A DNA stretch of 64,000 bases from Gavia stellata (GCF_030936135.1 NC_082597.1:73576495-73640494), one strand, 5' to 3'. Shown: positions 38,301-53,300, counted from the first letter of the stretch. A program made the numbers and translations. Notes: generated by a model not told the origin, from the sequence alone.

Positions 38301-41300
38301 ACTATCACGTAGAAGGTTTCCTTAGGATATGTAGGAATATCATTCCTTCATTGTTCTTAACTTTAAAAATATATATCTTCTGAAACTTATGTCAGTGGAG
38401 AACAGACTAATGAGTAAGGGACAAAAGAAACCCCCCAAACCATTACTAGTGCATTTAATTTTCCTGAAGCAGTAGAAATGGGTGAGGCTATAAAGATTCA
38501 GGTAGTTTTGCCTCCCTTACAATCGAAATTCCTACAAAGCTGGAGGAAGGGGTCTTGATTATCTTAGATGGTCTTGGATCAAATCAATGGGAGTTGATGC
38601 AGGGCAACATTTCAGCAACATATGGAAAAATTCTTAAATTTTAGTTAGTGCCATTGAAATAAATTATATTATGCATTATCCATGTGCTTGAGTGTTTTGT
38701 AGGGCAAGATTGGTTTCTTCAATGCTTTCTCTACAGTCTAGCCAGACTGTAGCTTTCCAACATCTTTATTTCCCTTCTGGTGTGTTTTGGGAGCTTCAGA
38801 CTCTATTTTTGGCTGTGCTGCTGCCCTAGGTGCCCTTTTCATTCTCTAAGGCAAAAACTTGATATCAATTCCAACCACTTATCTGTTGTCTTGTCAGAGC
38901 AGGTTTACTTCCCTGCTTACTGCTCCAAATCAAACATTCCTGCATCAGAGTTGGAGCATTGGTCAGGTCAGGGGAAAGAAGCCAATAGTATGTTGTGCCC
39001 TTCTCCTTTTCTTCCCATTGCTTGCAGAGTGTAGCAGAAGCTCATTCTTTGGTTTGAAAAATATTTGATAAATATCTGTTATGAATAGTTTAGGTTAGAT
39101 GCTTTGCAGAGGATGGACTAGACAAAGTCCTTCCAGCCATATTTTCTGTTGTTTCCATGATTGATTCACAACTGATTCGGAACATTGACTCCCTTTTGCT
39201 TTGTCATTTGTTCTGTGGTTTATTACCCAGTGTACAGTCAACCTGATGCAATGATTCCAGGCCCCAGTCCAATTACATGTGCTAACACATTCTCAGATGA
39301 AGTGTCAGGGAAGCTTTATGTTGAAACATTTCTGGGTATTCTCCCTGGGGCTGCAGAAGATGTTTTGTTATATTTTGTTTCCTTTATTTTTTTATAGTAG
39401 GAAAATTAGGGCTTTCTTCCTGCTCAAATCTTATTATATCTTGGCGCACTTTCTATTCTCAAACCTCAGGCTCTGCTGTAAATTTAAAATATTAATGATG
39501 ATAAAGGGATTATAGAATAGCTTACATTAACATTACTTTTTATACTTACAAGCTAGTAATAGATTTCTAAGAATTTATTTAACTCTGTCTTATCCTGTTT
39601 TGAGTTGATAAAACTCTTACTGTTCTTATTGTTTCTACTGTAGACTTCATTATTGTGATCAGAGCCCTACAGGACTTAGCCCTGTACAGAAAGTGATGGT
39701 CTCTGCCCCAGAAGACTAGCAGTCTTTTCCAAACAAGGTAGGGATGGGAAAAGAAACAAAACCACAGACCTTGGTTTACTGAAGGCCTGTAGGACATAAA
39801 TCTCTTTTTTACTCAAGTAGATGCTGCTGTGGTGCCAGCTAGTGATTAGTGGATAGAGTTGAGAGGTAGTAAGTCAGACAAACCAGACAAAAATAACACC
39901 TGCCAAAAGAGATTGCATTGGTTTCATCAACTGGAGCAGAATTCAGCATTTCTATTTCTAAGACAGGGTTTAGGAACAGGCAGAACAGGTGACTGCTTAT
40001 TTTGTCCCAATGGAGGAGAAAAGTACCAGTTGCCCTAACACCTGTCCTATTTTCTAGTTGCATAGCCTTGCACTGCTGCTGTCTGCTCTGATGCCACTGA
40101 TGGAGGAGTTAGCGTGTCATCCCTGATTCCTCTCAGAGTTTGGGAATAGTTTGGTGCAAGCCATTTTTTTCTGTGCAGCAGTAGCTGTTAAGCATGATTG
40201 ATGATGTCTGCCTACAGAAAGCAGGTCCATGTGGTGAAGGCTCTTTCTGGATCAGGTTGCAATTCCCCGTGGGCTGCTCGTAGTAGCTGCTCTACAGGAG
40301 CAATTATGTGCAAGATACAGTAGCTTGAACCCTGCTGTATGAGGCTGCTGGGTTGGAATATCTAATGGATGAGCTTCTCCAGCCAGCTAAGATCACTGCT
40401 CAGGTCAGCAAGAAAATTGGGGCTACCCTCTGCCACCTTCAGCTTGACATCTGGAAAGCGATGGAGCTGAATGAGTTACAGGAGAAAGGTGGTAACTTGC
40501 TCATTGGCTGCAAGGCCAAAAAAATCTTGTTTAAGAGAAGGGAGGGTTTCAGCTTCCCACGGTGAATTAACAAGTCACTTTTTTCAGCCAAGTTAGTGTC
40601 CTCAACCTAGTTCCCCACCACTGCTTCTCTTTGGCAGTACAAACCTCTTCTCCTCAGTCTGTCATATAGGGCAGGAGGTGTTGTGGGGCAAAAGTAACTG
40701 CTCCAGCAGAAAGAATGGTTTCCTGGGATAGAGATGTGTGTGCTGGGGAGGGTCCAAAAGCAACGATAAGGGTGCCACAGTCATAAGGACTGAACGGCAG
40801 GAAAACAACATCCTCATGCCTGGAGCCCTCCTCAAAACCATTCTGTTTAGTCCCAGCCTCGTTCTCTCCAGCTCTCCCTGGCTACACTTTGTTACCTTTC
40901 CCCTTTAGTGTAATTCCTCACGCTCCTTGTAATCTGTCTCCTCTCAAAATTTTCTCTGCTACTGCAACCACCTTTTGCTGTTCACAAGTGCAAGGGCAAA
41001 ACAAGTTATTCAATTTTGCCTATGCTTCCGTGTCTGTTATTGCATCAGAAGGCCCTGATCTTTCCTAGGATATGCTTATAAACTCAACATAAGTAATAGA
41101 AAGTAATAATTGCAGTTGCTTTGTGATCTTGAATGAATCACCTTGAGTAGAAGTCAGGGAGGTTACTTATTTCATTAGAATAGATTACAGTCAGTCTCAC
41201 TGAGTGGTTGTTAATGTTTTGAGGATCTCTGCTGAAACTTGCTGTTATAGTTAGGTAACTTGTAAGCTATTTTACAGCTGAGGCTGCCAGTTCTGTTTTT

Positions 41301-44300
41301 ACTGAAGTAAGTGATAGAAATGCTTGGCCCAGCATGGTGTGTAGAAAAGTTTGGGTATGTCAAATGAATTACACCTGTTACAGCTGCTCAACCTACTGCT
41401 TACGGTCTAGTAGTTTCAGTGCTGTGAAAATAACTGCAGCCAAGAATCATTTGGGAAGGCATTAGCAAAACTTGATGGAAATAGTAGGACAAAATATGCA
41501 CTTGCCATCTGCACCTACCCAAGATAGCTCTCTAGGATAAGAAAGATAGAGATGTGGTAATGAGAGTAACAGCTCTGGCCAGAGGCTGCTGTCAGCTCCA
41601 AATCCACTTAAGGCTATTGCAAAGGCTGGGTAGAATAAGCATTAAACTGACACCTTGGCTGGGGGCACCAGAATGTCTTGCTACTACAGCTTTGGTTAAA
41701 ATTGACACTGACCAGCATGTCACTTTTAATTTGACCTAGCTCATAATTGACAAGATCTGTTTTGATCAAATTATGAATTTTAGTTTCAGGAGGTCACAAT
41801 ATATCTTCTTTACTTGGGCTGGGTAAAGCTTCGCTCTGGAAGAAGTTGCGTTGGAATCGGCAGGTACTTTTCAGATGAGGGATTATTCAAAAAAGCACGT
41901 CTGGTCGAGACAGTGGGTGTTTGTAGGTGTAGTGTTGCTATATAAGCCCTGAAAATCAACAGTATCCAGCTGGCTTCCCCACCACTCCCTTTTGCCTACC
42001 ATAGGCAGGGTAATCTGGTTCTTCCTATTTCTTACCAGGGTGCCCTGGGCTGGGACTTAGGCACATATATGTTGTAAGTACTGTACTGCTGTGAAAGGGA
42101 GAGTTTGCAGAGCTGGAACTATGTCATTTTACTTTAGGCAACAGGGGCTGAATAACTGTACTCAATAGACTTGTGCCACATCTGTTTCTTTCTTTATCTC
42201 CCTTATCCTTTTTGTTCCTACATTTACCAATTTTCCTTACAGTTTAATGGTTTTATTAGGCAGCAGCATCAGAAGGTGCTTGAGAGCACGCTGATAAACA
42301 AAGCAAGCAAAACACAAACCTAGTTAAAAACTGCCCTTTGTATTGGCAGTACAAACAGCAGAGATCTGGATGGGTGTTAATGCCAATCCCTAATGCATCC
42401 TTAATATGCTGCTTTCAGGGCTGGGGGAATGTTGACAAAGGAAAGAAATAAACTGCTGTTTATAAAGGTCATAGGTGATACGATGGTAGCACTGCGATAA
42501 TTTTTTAATGAGTGATATTAAAATAATAGGGATTGATACTTAATCAGTGCTCCTGGTATTAGTCACCTGGCCTTGCTCTGCTCTCTTTGTGTGGGTTCTT
42601 CTGAGTTTCCCTCCTGCTGGTGCTGCTTGAACAGAACCACAAAATGCTGGGACAGGACTTCAGGGCATGTTAAGCCAAAAGGGTCTGCAGGTCAGGTGAG
42701 ATGTTGTATAGGGGGTCTTATTACTCAGGGACCTAGAAGAGGTTGAGGGTGCTGGCAATACTTTGTGCTGCAGACCACACTGTTGGAGAGAGTACTCCAA
42801 GGATGGGTTCTCCAACCCCCTCCCTGCATCCCCCTTCATGGAAAAAAAAGATTGAATGTATTGCAGTGCTTGATGGTGTCTTGACATAAAAAGCATTGGG
42901 ATTCTGAGAGATTCAGGTGACTTTGCACAGTTAACTTGCACTACTCGCTGCTTGGTAAAAAGAGAGAGAAAAATACAACAGAATGAATAAGGGGGAAGAG
43001 CCTTAAGAAAGGATCTTAAGAAAGTAATGGCCAAAAAAAATCTTAAATGCATCTCCTGAGAGCTTAACAGGATTATAAGGATCAAGAAAATTGCCTTTTT
43101 GCCTGTTTAGAGATTGTTGCCCTACTGGTCTGCGCAGTTTAGCCTATACTTGAGGTCTTATGCAGGGTGTTCCTACCATTGTTTGAAGGAAGTGTTATGG
43201 GTCTAGTGTCGTACCTGATATTGTTGAGTCAGGTGTTTGCAAAATTCCTGAATGAAAGCTAGTTTCCCTAAATGCTGAAGGAGGTGAGAAACAGCAGGTG
43301 GGCTCCTTGTTCAGAATGCGCAGCTCCAGGAAGCTCTGTGGTCCAGAAACTATTTGCTTCTTTTCTGGATAAGCATCATAGCTACTTATCGCCCTAGGCT
43401 TTCTGCCTTCAGGTGACTCAACCTGAAATCCAGTCCAGTGATTTCTGTCTGTGACTGCAGAAAGACCCCATTCCTTGGGGCTGAGACCTAAGGAGTGTGG
43501 GCTACTGCTCTGAGCCATAGTCACTGCTGTGTGACCACCCATCCAAGAGGAGTACCCATTTTATTGAACTTGCAGGAGTGAGCGCTTGACCCACCTCTTA
43601 TCTCTTATGAGCTGGCATAGAAGTGACTCTGGATCTGGGACCCTGTTTGTATTAACCACCAGAACATAACAGTGTGTTTATATTTGATCAGCATAGTTTT
43701 AATAAGTTATCACTCACATGACAGAGACTCTGTCCAAGGCTCTCTTGAATCCCAGGTCTCCAAATCTGGAGAAATATCTTTGGTGGCAAAACTGGGTCAA
43801 AGAAAGCCCAAATGTTCCCAAGTGAGCATGTTTCTTCACTTGTGGCTGCAGCTTGCTGCTCCCTCTACATGTGTTTGTGGGCCTGTGAGAAGAGCCAGGT
43901 TAAAATCCTTCCCCATCCTTGAAGTAAAAGCTATTTGTTAACCTTGATGAGCTTAGCAAACTGTTTTATAGTGCTGCCTTTCAACTAGTTGTGCTACCAC
44001 AACTGAGGAAGTGGCAAACTGAGGCATAAAAGCAGTAATCAGCACACTGATGGGAGTTCTAGGGGATGAAACTCCATGTGATAATTCTGGTCCCCAGGCC
44101 AGTTTATTGTAAAGATAATTACCTTAATGAAAATGACCTGAGATGAGACCGAAGCCTTGACTTCAGGGAGAGCTGTTAATACTGCTGGCAGTAGGAGTTC
44201 TTTAGAAGCTGTGATTCTATCCAGAGATAAAGCTAAGGATATAACTGTGTTCTACATCCTCGCTTAAGCCCCATTGACATCCTGCTCCTGCATAAGTGTT

Positions 44301-47300
44301 TTTCTGAGCTGAGTCTTGCATTGTGGATAATTGCAAACACTCCTTTGTGGCTTTTATTTTGATCCACCCTCTTCTGTGATATCTTTTTTTCCAAAGCGCA
44401 TGATAAGAGGTTGTCAGGTAAAATTCATTTTTATTTTCAGGACATCATTAAACAGTGCTTTTTCCATTGGAGCATTCACTGTCAGCAGGTTAAAGGGTAC
44501 TATAAGGAGTTAAGAAGAGTAATTGTTGCTTCATCAGATTGTGTATTAGTTCAACCAGGCTAATGCACTGTAATATCTAGACAAGCCCTATAATTGGAGA
44601 TAGTTTGAAACAAGCTTTTAGCTATTCATGTGCTCCAGCTCTAAGTTAATTTCACATCTAAGCCATTAAGGAAAAAAAAAAACAAAACCCAAACAAAAAC
44701 AACCAATCAATAAAAAATAGGCCATTGTTCATTAAAGACATCTTCAACATCAGGTTGTTTACAGAGACGGGGTGCATGTGTCCTTTTTAAAAGCTTGGGA
44801 CTAATTTTTTCTCATTTTCAAAATGTGTGCTGTGTCTGAGAAGTCAAAATCAGTGCTATCTCTTGCAGAACGACCTTTTTAGTGCATGCACAAATCATTT
44901 GAACAATAGTCTCAACTACCTGTATTCCGGTATATTCTATATGTGCCCAACATAGAGGAGTAAGATTTCACTTGGGGGTCGTAATAAGGGTCAGTGCTTT
45001 CTGAGCCATGTTAGGAAGGAAAATGGAGCTTTGAATACAATTCTTTGTTGAATTCTTCCTTGCCTCTGACAGGCACAGTTTAAATGGTCAGTTGGCATAC
45101 AAAGAGAATGGAGTGGGTAGATCAAGACTCTGCCTGCTTCATAGCCCTCTCTAGTTGTTTAGCCCCTATCTGTGTATAAAAGGGGAGTTACATGCCAGAG
45201 ATCCTGCATTCCTTCTTTCCATGCTGTTCTTTAGGATGATTCACACAATGCAAGCTACTATAAAGAAAATTAACTCTATCGCAGCCAAAACCAGTACAAA
45301 AAACTATGGTGCATTTCTGCAGCTAGTCGTGGCCTGTAAGAGAAAGTCTCTACAGTTAATCATGCAGGGAAACATTTAGCCTTCTTTGGTAATGCGATCT
45401 TTCTAGGAAAATATGAATGTGAATTAACAAGCTAGTGTGACCCAAGTACTCTGCTGACTGCTGGCTCTGATCTCTCACATTGGTTTTATTCATTAAAGGA
45501 AAATCAGCGTAAACATATCTACTTAGTTGTGAGGGGGATTAATTTCTGATCAGCTTATGTTCTGAGGTACAGCAATTGGGTGTTTCTGGAACTTGTATAG
45601 ATGTGTTAATCTAAATGTCCAAGAAATTTTCATCTGCTAATTTTCTGTTTTTACACCTTGTACTGCTTCCTCTGCTTAACAGTGCTTCAAAATATGCTAA
45701 CTACTTCTGGTATAAGCAGCATTGCGTATATGTGTATGTACACAGTATGAATACTTAGCTTCTTAGAGGTTAGCCACCTTTAACCGTTCTGTCATTAAAT
45801 GTCCCTGCAGATAAAATATTACATTTGTCCATGTTCACTGATGCAGAATAATTTTTAAATCAGTCTGACTTAATTATTTTTATACACTTCATTTTTGTCT
45901 TTATGTTCCTTCAGGCTTCAGACTTGATTATCACCCCAGCTACAACTTTCAAGGAAAAACCAGACCCCAGTGGTTTGGTATTTGGAACTGTGTTCACTGA
46001 TAATATGCTGACAATTGAATGGTCCTTGGCTTCAGGATGGGAGAAACCTTATATCAAGCCGCTTGAGAACCTTTCGTTGCATCCAGCCTCCTCATCTCTG
46101 CATTATGCTATAGAAGTGAGTACTGAATCAATTTGGAAATGGCTATTTTGTATTCTTGAAGCCATATCCTTGTAATACAAGGACTATTACTGTCTTAAGT
46201 TTATTAGTATTGAATTACATTTTGTTTTGTTAACTGATGTCCTTCCAGAATAATTCCATTATTTACAACAGGGTTATGTTTATGTTAGTATAACTCAGAA
46301 GCAACTCCGGCCTGTGGATTCCAGCTCACTTAACTTTCTAGCCTGGTGAAGGTGAGCTCTCTCTTGTGTGGTGACAAATTCGTTTGAGAAAGCATTCTAG
46401 TTCACTGACGGTGGATCGGTCCAATTACTGTCTCCGATGTAACTTAATGAAGCACTGGATAAGACTGTGTGAGATTCCAGGAGTAGCTTTAATTTGGGGA
46501 TTGAATATGCACTTTGTGAAAGTTATTTTAAGCCATTTTAATGGTTCATAGCTTGGATTGCAGGACAGACTAGACAGATGCTTGTTTGCAACTCCAAACA
46601 AATCTGGGGAGCTCTGAACGAGATCTGATGCATTCAGGATATACAAGTGTATTTAAGCAGAGAATATACAGCAAGGAACTTTGGAAAGTGAAATGTTAAG
46701 TCGGAAACCAGCGTGGTTAACAGTTTCCATGCTTAGCTGCTTACTGTCTAAAGCTGCCTTTTGTGTCTCCAGAGCAGCTTTGGCTATACTCACATCTGTG
46801 TGAGAGCCTCAGTAGGGTACATATGCTGAAATGGAAGCCTGCTTCTCCTCCCACTTCTGGGTAGGTGGAATTGTCTCCGCTGAAGTTAGTGGAGTTGCTT
46901 GTGCTTCTTTTATTATTTCTTTTCTTTTTTTCTTTTTTTTTTTTTTTTTTAAACCACTGATATAAGGGAAGGATCAAGCTTTTCCCTGCTTGTTGTCCCT
47001 GAGCTCCTGCCTTCACCATTTTTTGTTGTTGCTGTTTTTTCCCTTCTAGTGACCAAGCCTCCAAAGGTCCTGTGTAAATTACAACAGGCACCTGTGACTA
47101 AGGCTGCAGCTCTTGATCTGCCCAAGAAGTAAGAAACCACGCTGGAGTCCCAAATCTATATTTCACTCTTAGTAGCATATTGCTTTAATGCTCGGCCTCT
47201 GGCCCAGTCTGAAATCACTGCTAATATGAATATGCTCTTATTTTTTTTTCCATTTTTTTTTTTTTTTTATTCTTTTACCCTTATTGCATCACGTTTCCTC

Positions 47301-50300
47301 TAGCCAAGAGGACAGACAGAGGAGAATCTGGTGCCAATGCTGTGGCTCAATGAATACACAGTGGGTATAAAAAAAAAATGATGGATTTGGCATTCCCTTC
47401 CCTTTCTCCTTGCCCTCCATGATGCAGTGCAATAGTCTGGATCTGCTAAACTCCAGATCCAGCTCCTGTGATGTACAGATGTCAGATAATATTGTTAGCA
47501 CACCTTGGTAGCAACCAACTGTCAAGCAACCACAGCAGTTGCTTTTATTCAAGTTGAGCATTTCTGGAACACATCACTGTCTCCCTTTTTAATGAGTGAA
47601 AGGTTTTACTGAGCTCTGGAAGGTTGAAAGTACTTCTTTTTGGAGAAAAAGATTTAACAGCTTGAGAAGGCTTTGTGTTTCAGTAATGATGTGATTCTTA
47701 CTTCTTTGAAACCATTGATCAAATCTTAGTAGTAACATTCCTTCCTCTTCCCTCTCATTAAAAGTTCTGTGAATGTGTTTGGGAGAAGGGTGGGAGGAAA
47801 TAACTGTTCTGTGATAAGAAAGTAGCATTACAGCAATGTGGTATTAGTTAGTAACTGGCCCAATAAAAATCATATCAAAGTATCAACCGTATCACCAGCT
47901 ATGCCACCCTTTATTAAAGGTACAATTTTTTTTTTTTTGTAGCTACAATGTCTATCCTAGGAATAGTTTCTTTTCCAAAACTGTGTACAAAGCTTTTAAT
48001 AAGGTTGGCATTGCCATAGGAATAAGATAATTTTTGAAGGCAAAAAGTTCTGGGTTCTAATTCAGGTTCTGCTCCATAGTTGGCATGTAACCTAAGGAAA
48101 ATTGCCAGGATTCCAGCAACGCAGTTACAACTCAATTAAAATTTGTCATGTGGAAGGACCTAGCTCTGTCATGGGACTACACAAAAGCTTTCTAAATATT
48201 GCATTCCACTGATCCTCATGAGAAAATGTTATAGAATATAATAATAATGAAAACTTGAGTATTCTATTAAAATCACTTATACACAAATACAGGATTCTTT
48301 TTTCCAAATAAAAAAGCTGCATATGTAGACTTCCAACCACATAGAATGTATTTCCAGCCATTTTTTGTGGAACAGTCAGGAGGAGAAGTCTGACGAGACT
48401 GACAGCAATGATGCAGTTAAATGCATAGAAATTACACTGAAATTTAAAGTACAAAGAAATGCTTTAGAACATAAATTCTAAAAATCTGAACTCTTGTCTA
48501 TAAGCACAGGCGATCCTTTAATACTTAACCTAAGTAACACCTGTATATATGTATATATTAATGTGAGCTTACCTGTGTTTTCTGTCTATAACTGTAACCG
48601 GAAATGATCAATTTGTAACTGAAAATAACCATGGATATTTTGTGGGCATATGTTTTTTTGCTGTGCTTAGGAGATGCTGTAGAGCATTCTGCTGGGAGGG
48701 CACTGGTGGGATAAGGGCTTCTGGTAAATTGATTGTCAACACCAGCCATCCGGATTCTGCAGTTCGATGGGACAATTATGACTAATTTAAGTTTCCTGTA
48801 AAGTATAGATAAAACATTTTCATGCATTCTTCCTCTAGTGTAAGGCTGATGCATCTGTCTCTCATGCTAGCTAAACCCCCTTCCACAGTGTAGGGGTATA
48901 CAGGGGAAATAAGTGACCAAGATTTTGCCACAACTACAGCAAGAACTGCAACAGAGTTCCCTTAATTACCTTATGCTATGCTTCCTACCAAAATGCATTT
49001 TGGACAGAGCCCTAAAAATGATTAACATATATAATTAAATTCCATAGACGTTTTCAGTAAGGGAGAATACTGTTTTGGCTCAGCCTTAGGTATCAGTCAG
49101 GATGTGAGGGATTAGTTAAGTCAAACACATGCTACAAATTTTAATTGCTGTAACCAAATTATGAAAAAAACGTTTATCATTAAGTCCCCTGACAGAGAAA
49201 GATACATCTGAATCATAGGCAGGTCGTCTTTGCAATATAAACTTCATAATACTACCTCACAGGAGCATGTTGCAAGGATTAACTTGTTAGCATTTATGCT
49301 TTGAGTAATGTGAGCAGGGAAGTGAAGTTCTTTTATTTCCAAAGGGTGTGTTCTGCTTTTGCACAGATCATCATGGGATAACATGTCTCAATTATTATTT
49401 GATTTCTTTTTCCTCCTTTTTGGCTTGGTAGTTGTTCGAAGGAATGAAGGCTTACCGAGGAGTGGATGGCAAAATACGCCTGTTCCGGCCAACCCTCAAC
49501 ATGGATAGGATGGCACGATCAGCAAGACGAGCAACTCTGCCAGTATGTAGCCAAGGCATCTTATTCTCCTTAAGTCAGAGCGTATCTGCATTTTCAGAGT
49601 GCAACTCTCTGAAACTTTACAGTAGTGTAACATTTATCAAACACACTAACTCTTGGATAGTTCAGTTAAACTTTGTTAAGAAATCTTACTCAGTGAAGGG
49701 AACTGTTTAAAATGCATTTTTCTTTTAAATCACAACAGTGTTTTGCTTTCTTTGTTGTGTTCCTACTGCATCAGATGTACACAGTATATTTCTGAGGGAT
49801 GAGCACTGTTCTGCAGGTATTTGCATGCAGACAGCTGATGAAATTCTTCTGGCGCAGATGTTTTTCCTTTCCTTCTTTCCATTTAGTTAAGCCTTTCAGT
49901 CTCTGAGTGCCTTCTTTTTTGGTCATGTTAGCAACTTAACACTGCTTTTAGCAGTTGTGTATTGGCCAGTAAATTTCCCCCCATGCTTATTAGCTTTATT
50001 ACTGTAAGAACTTGTCAACTTTGTAAAACTGGGAGACTTGGTGGGCCCCTTGGAGTTATAACCCAAAGCACTCTTCTGCAGAACAGGTGGTGCCATAGCT
50101 TGCAGCGTGCTAAAGTGAAGGTGTTGGCTGCACAGGGAGTTCTCTCCATGTGCTTTGGAGGCAAGAGGGGTCAATGGCTCCTTTTTACTATCACAGGAGC
50201 GTACTTTGTAGCAGAGGGAGGGTATTCGGAATACTGTATAAAAAGGCACAGTGGCAAAGACCATGGGATCTTAAATTCTGTAAGAAATGAACTCAAGGAA

Positions 50301-53300
50301 GATGATGTAGTCCTATGAAACTCTATGGACTGTCACTGTTACATATCCTGATGAAGTGTTCCCCTTAGCATATGGATCTATAAAGACCACAGAGTGTTCA
50401 GGCTGTGTTTCTCCATTTGCTTTTCTCTCTTTGCTTTTCCTTCCCAGTGTTTTGACCAGAATGAGCTGTTAGAGTGCATCCGGAAGCTTGTGGAAGTGGA
50501 AAAGGAGTGGGTTCCATACTCAACCACTGCCAGCCTGTATATCCGTCCTACCTTAATTGGAACTGAGGTGTGAAACACTTTTTTTCCCCCTCTTAGTTTT
50601 GTGTATTTAAGCACGAGGTAAAAGCCTCCTTCCATAAAGGGAAATATGCAGCAGTCACTAGACAGCAGTATTACAGTTCAGGGGCAAATTGTTTTCTATG
50701 TTTTTGGTTTTGAGTTAGTCACCTGTAGCTCTACTTCACAAATTTATGTTGACCACACTACCACCTAGTGGACACATTGATTCAGATCACAGAAAGTAAA
50801 CTGATTAACTCTTCTGAGCGGTAATGGTAAAATTTAGATTAACTTTGGTTTTGTACTAAAAGGATAGTTATTTGTGACATGGCATTGTATGCCTTTAAAA
50901 TACTAATAATCTGGAGAAAATGTGAGGGAACAGAAATTTTCTGTGTAGATTTTGTGATTTCTTCTCATACCTCCATCCTGAACTTAGTGAGGAGATTTTG
51001 GAAGATTCTACCCAGTAAATTAAGGCGGCTCTTCTGAGGGAGACTTTTAACAGAATTAAGAACAAGTTCTTGTGTCAATTCATTCTTGAACCCATATAAA
51101 CCTGACCTTATAAGAGGCTCCTTAGCAACTAGGTATTAGTGTGTACTCTCTGAGGTTCATGTGGGTATGAGTCAAGCCTATAGTATTTATAAAGGGAATT
51201 AGAATCAGGGAGTTTATTTTAATAAAAACTTTAAGGGTTTTTTTTTACCAGTGGCAAGAGAGAAACCTATAAGGGTAGAGCATAGGACAAAGAAGCTAAA
51301 GAATGTATGGTTCCCGACTAGGCAAGTTACTGTTCTGCAATATCCACATTTGTAAGTAGTTACCATACATAAGCATTATACATTTCACATGTGTTCTAGA
51401 AGTCCATTAATTTAATGCTTGTAAACTAGTTGCAGATTTTCAGATGGAAGGATCTCCACTCAGTGACTGTAAAGTATTAATATAAAAAGTTTAAATTTTT
51501 TTGCCTGTTCTTGCTTTTGGAAATTCTTTTGCTGTTGAGCTTTGTTTCATATTAGCCAACACATCTGGCCTTTCCGTGATGTCATATGTTGTTCTCAGGT
51601 TGCATGGCCTGCTGATCTTTTACGAATCAGCACAATTAGGAAACCCAGTCAGCAAGATCTTTTGAAAGATTGTGTAAGAATCAGGAAAAATATCAAGATC
51701 TCAGTTAGTTAATCTTGTTAGAAGTTTTGCTGAAGAAGTAAGGTAGACAGAAATCAAAAGACCCTTCTCAGCACCTGAGGAAGGCTTATTTGAATTTTCC
51801 AGTGGTTACATTAATACACTATTATTTTCCCTCCCACTACCCAATTTAGTTTCACATGCTTTGCACACAGTGTTTTGCTTAGACCTTTGGTCCTAAAGAT
51901 TTAAGTTCAATAACCTTTTTTTCAATGGAGACCTAATCTTAGAAACCAAGGATGAGTTTTTTCTTTTTACAAGACTGGTTTCTCTGAGTGGAGAGAAAAT
52001 AGTAACCCATTCAGTTGCACAGAAGATCCCAAGAATCATGTGCAACAAGCTATACGTAGCCCTTCTTGAGCAGGGGGATTGGACAAGGTGATCTCCAGAG
52101 GTGCCTTCCAACCTCAATCATTCTGTGATTCTGTGGTCAGTCCTGAGCTTTGCAAAGAATCATATAGTTAAGTAGAGTCTCCTATCACAGGATTCAGACT
52201 TTGACCAGTGCCAGACTTTTCACCTCCACCTTCAAGTATTGGTGGTGATGACTTGAAGTGTGAGAAGCCATCTCTCAGAAAGGAGAGGGGAAAAAAAAGG
52301 TTATTTCCTGTGCTGCTCTGTGAACCATTTCCAGCAGGCAAATCATCTTAGCTTGTCACACAGCCATTCACAGAGCCAGCACTCAACTTTACCAATGCCA
52401 GTTCAAAAGTGGCATTGGCTAATTCTCATCACTAATGCAGCTGACAGTGGTTCTTCCACTGTTGTTATTGCTAGCAGTGGTCCTTGTCACTCCTCTCCCC
52501 AGAAGGCTTTGCAGGCTTCTGCTGTGAGTAATTCATATAATTATAAACTACCTTGTTAAGCTAATTTCTGAATTCTCAAAAGCTTGAAACTATTTAAGAA
52601 TATTAGAATAATATATAGATAAATGAAACAGCTGCAAGTGAATGGTGACAGTATTTAAATTAGGGTTGTTTTGTTGCTTGGATGGGGGAAAGTTATATAA
52701 ATATTTTCTCTTCATTGCAGCACTTTGCATTGTCCTGGTAAAAGCACTCTCGTGCTGCAGTTCCTCTGAAAGAAGTGTTTCAAAAGTTAGTTGTGCAGCA
52801 TCTGGTATTTGGAGTGAAGTATACCAGTAACTTTTGATTTGTTTGTGTTCCTTATTTTCAGCCTTCCCTTGGAGTGAAGAAGCCAACTAAAGCCCTACTG
52901 TATGTCATACTGAGCCCTGTGGGCCCTTACTTTGCAAGTGGAAGCTTTAATCCAATATCCTTATGGGCAGATCCAAAATATGTAAGAGCCTGGAAAGGAG
53001 GAACGGGGGACTGCAAACTGGGAGGGTAAGAAAACATAAATCTTCATCTTTTACATAGCTTACAAAGGAGATTTGGTTTTTAGTGAAGTATCTAATCCAG
53101 CAGAAGTAGAAGTATTAAATGTAGCAGTTAAACAAACAACGTACTATAACAAAGATTTCAAAATCGTACTTTGCAAATATTATTTATACAATTCAGTTGC
53201 ATATTTTTGTTTGGATATTACAGCCAAGTGGATTATTTGCAGAGGCAATTTTGCAACATCTCAAGCTGAGGAACTGGACCTGGAAGGTGTCCATGTAATA

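Larger units (their letters stand above)
28973..45914 (+). other. BCAT1: BCAT1 intron 2 (16.9 kb)
   Basis: Bounded by GTACTTTG and CCTTCAG. Contains an inverted repeat (32894-33019), an antisense CR1 fragment (34865-35045) and a CR1 3' scrap (39108-39168). The rest is AT-rich sequence without recognisable genes; no RNA gene was seen. Confidence 0.9.
46116..49431 (+). other. BCAT1: BCAT1 intron 3 (3.3 kb)
   Basis: Contains two long T-rich tracts (46907-46950 and 47239-47270) and a further T run at 47928-47939. No other gene was recognised. Confidence 0.9.
50568..52861 (+). other. BCAT1: BCAT1 intron 5 (2.3 kb)
   Basis: Contains a reverse CTCF-like motif (50758-50771) and a CR1 3' end (52062-52136). 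Otherwise AT-rich with no gene. Confidence 0.9.

Noticed and set aside
42632..42665. acagaaccacaaaatgctggga as an antisense CR1 end
   Set aside because: Too short and diverged to separate from chance.
49432..49710. BCAT1 exon 4 frame read through past 49542 as a longer exon
   Set aside because: The protein homology stops at RATLP and a donor follows at 49543; the remaining residues are intronic.
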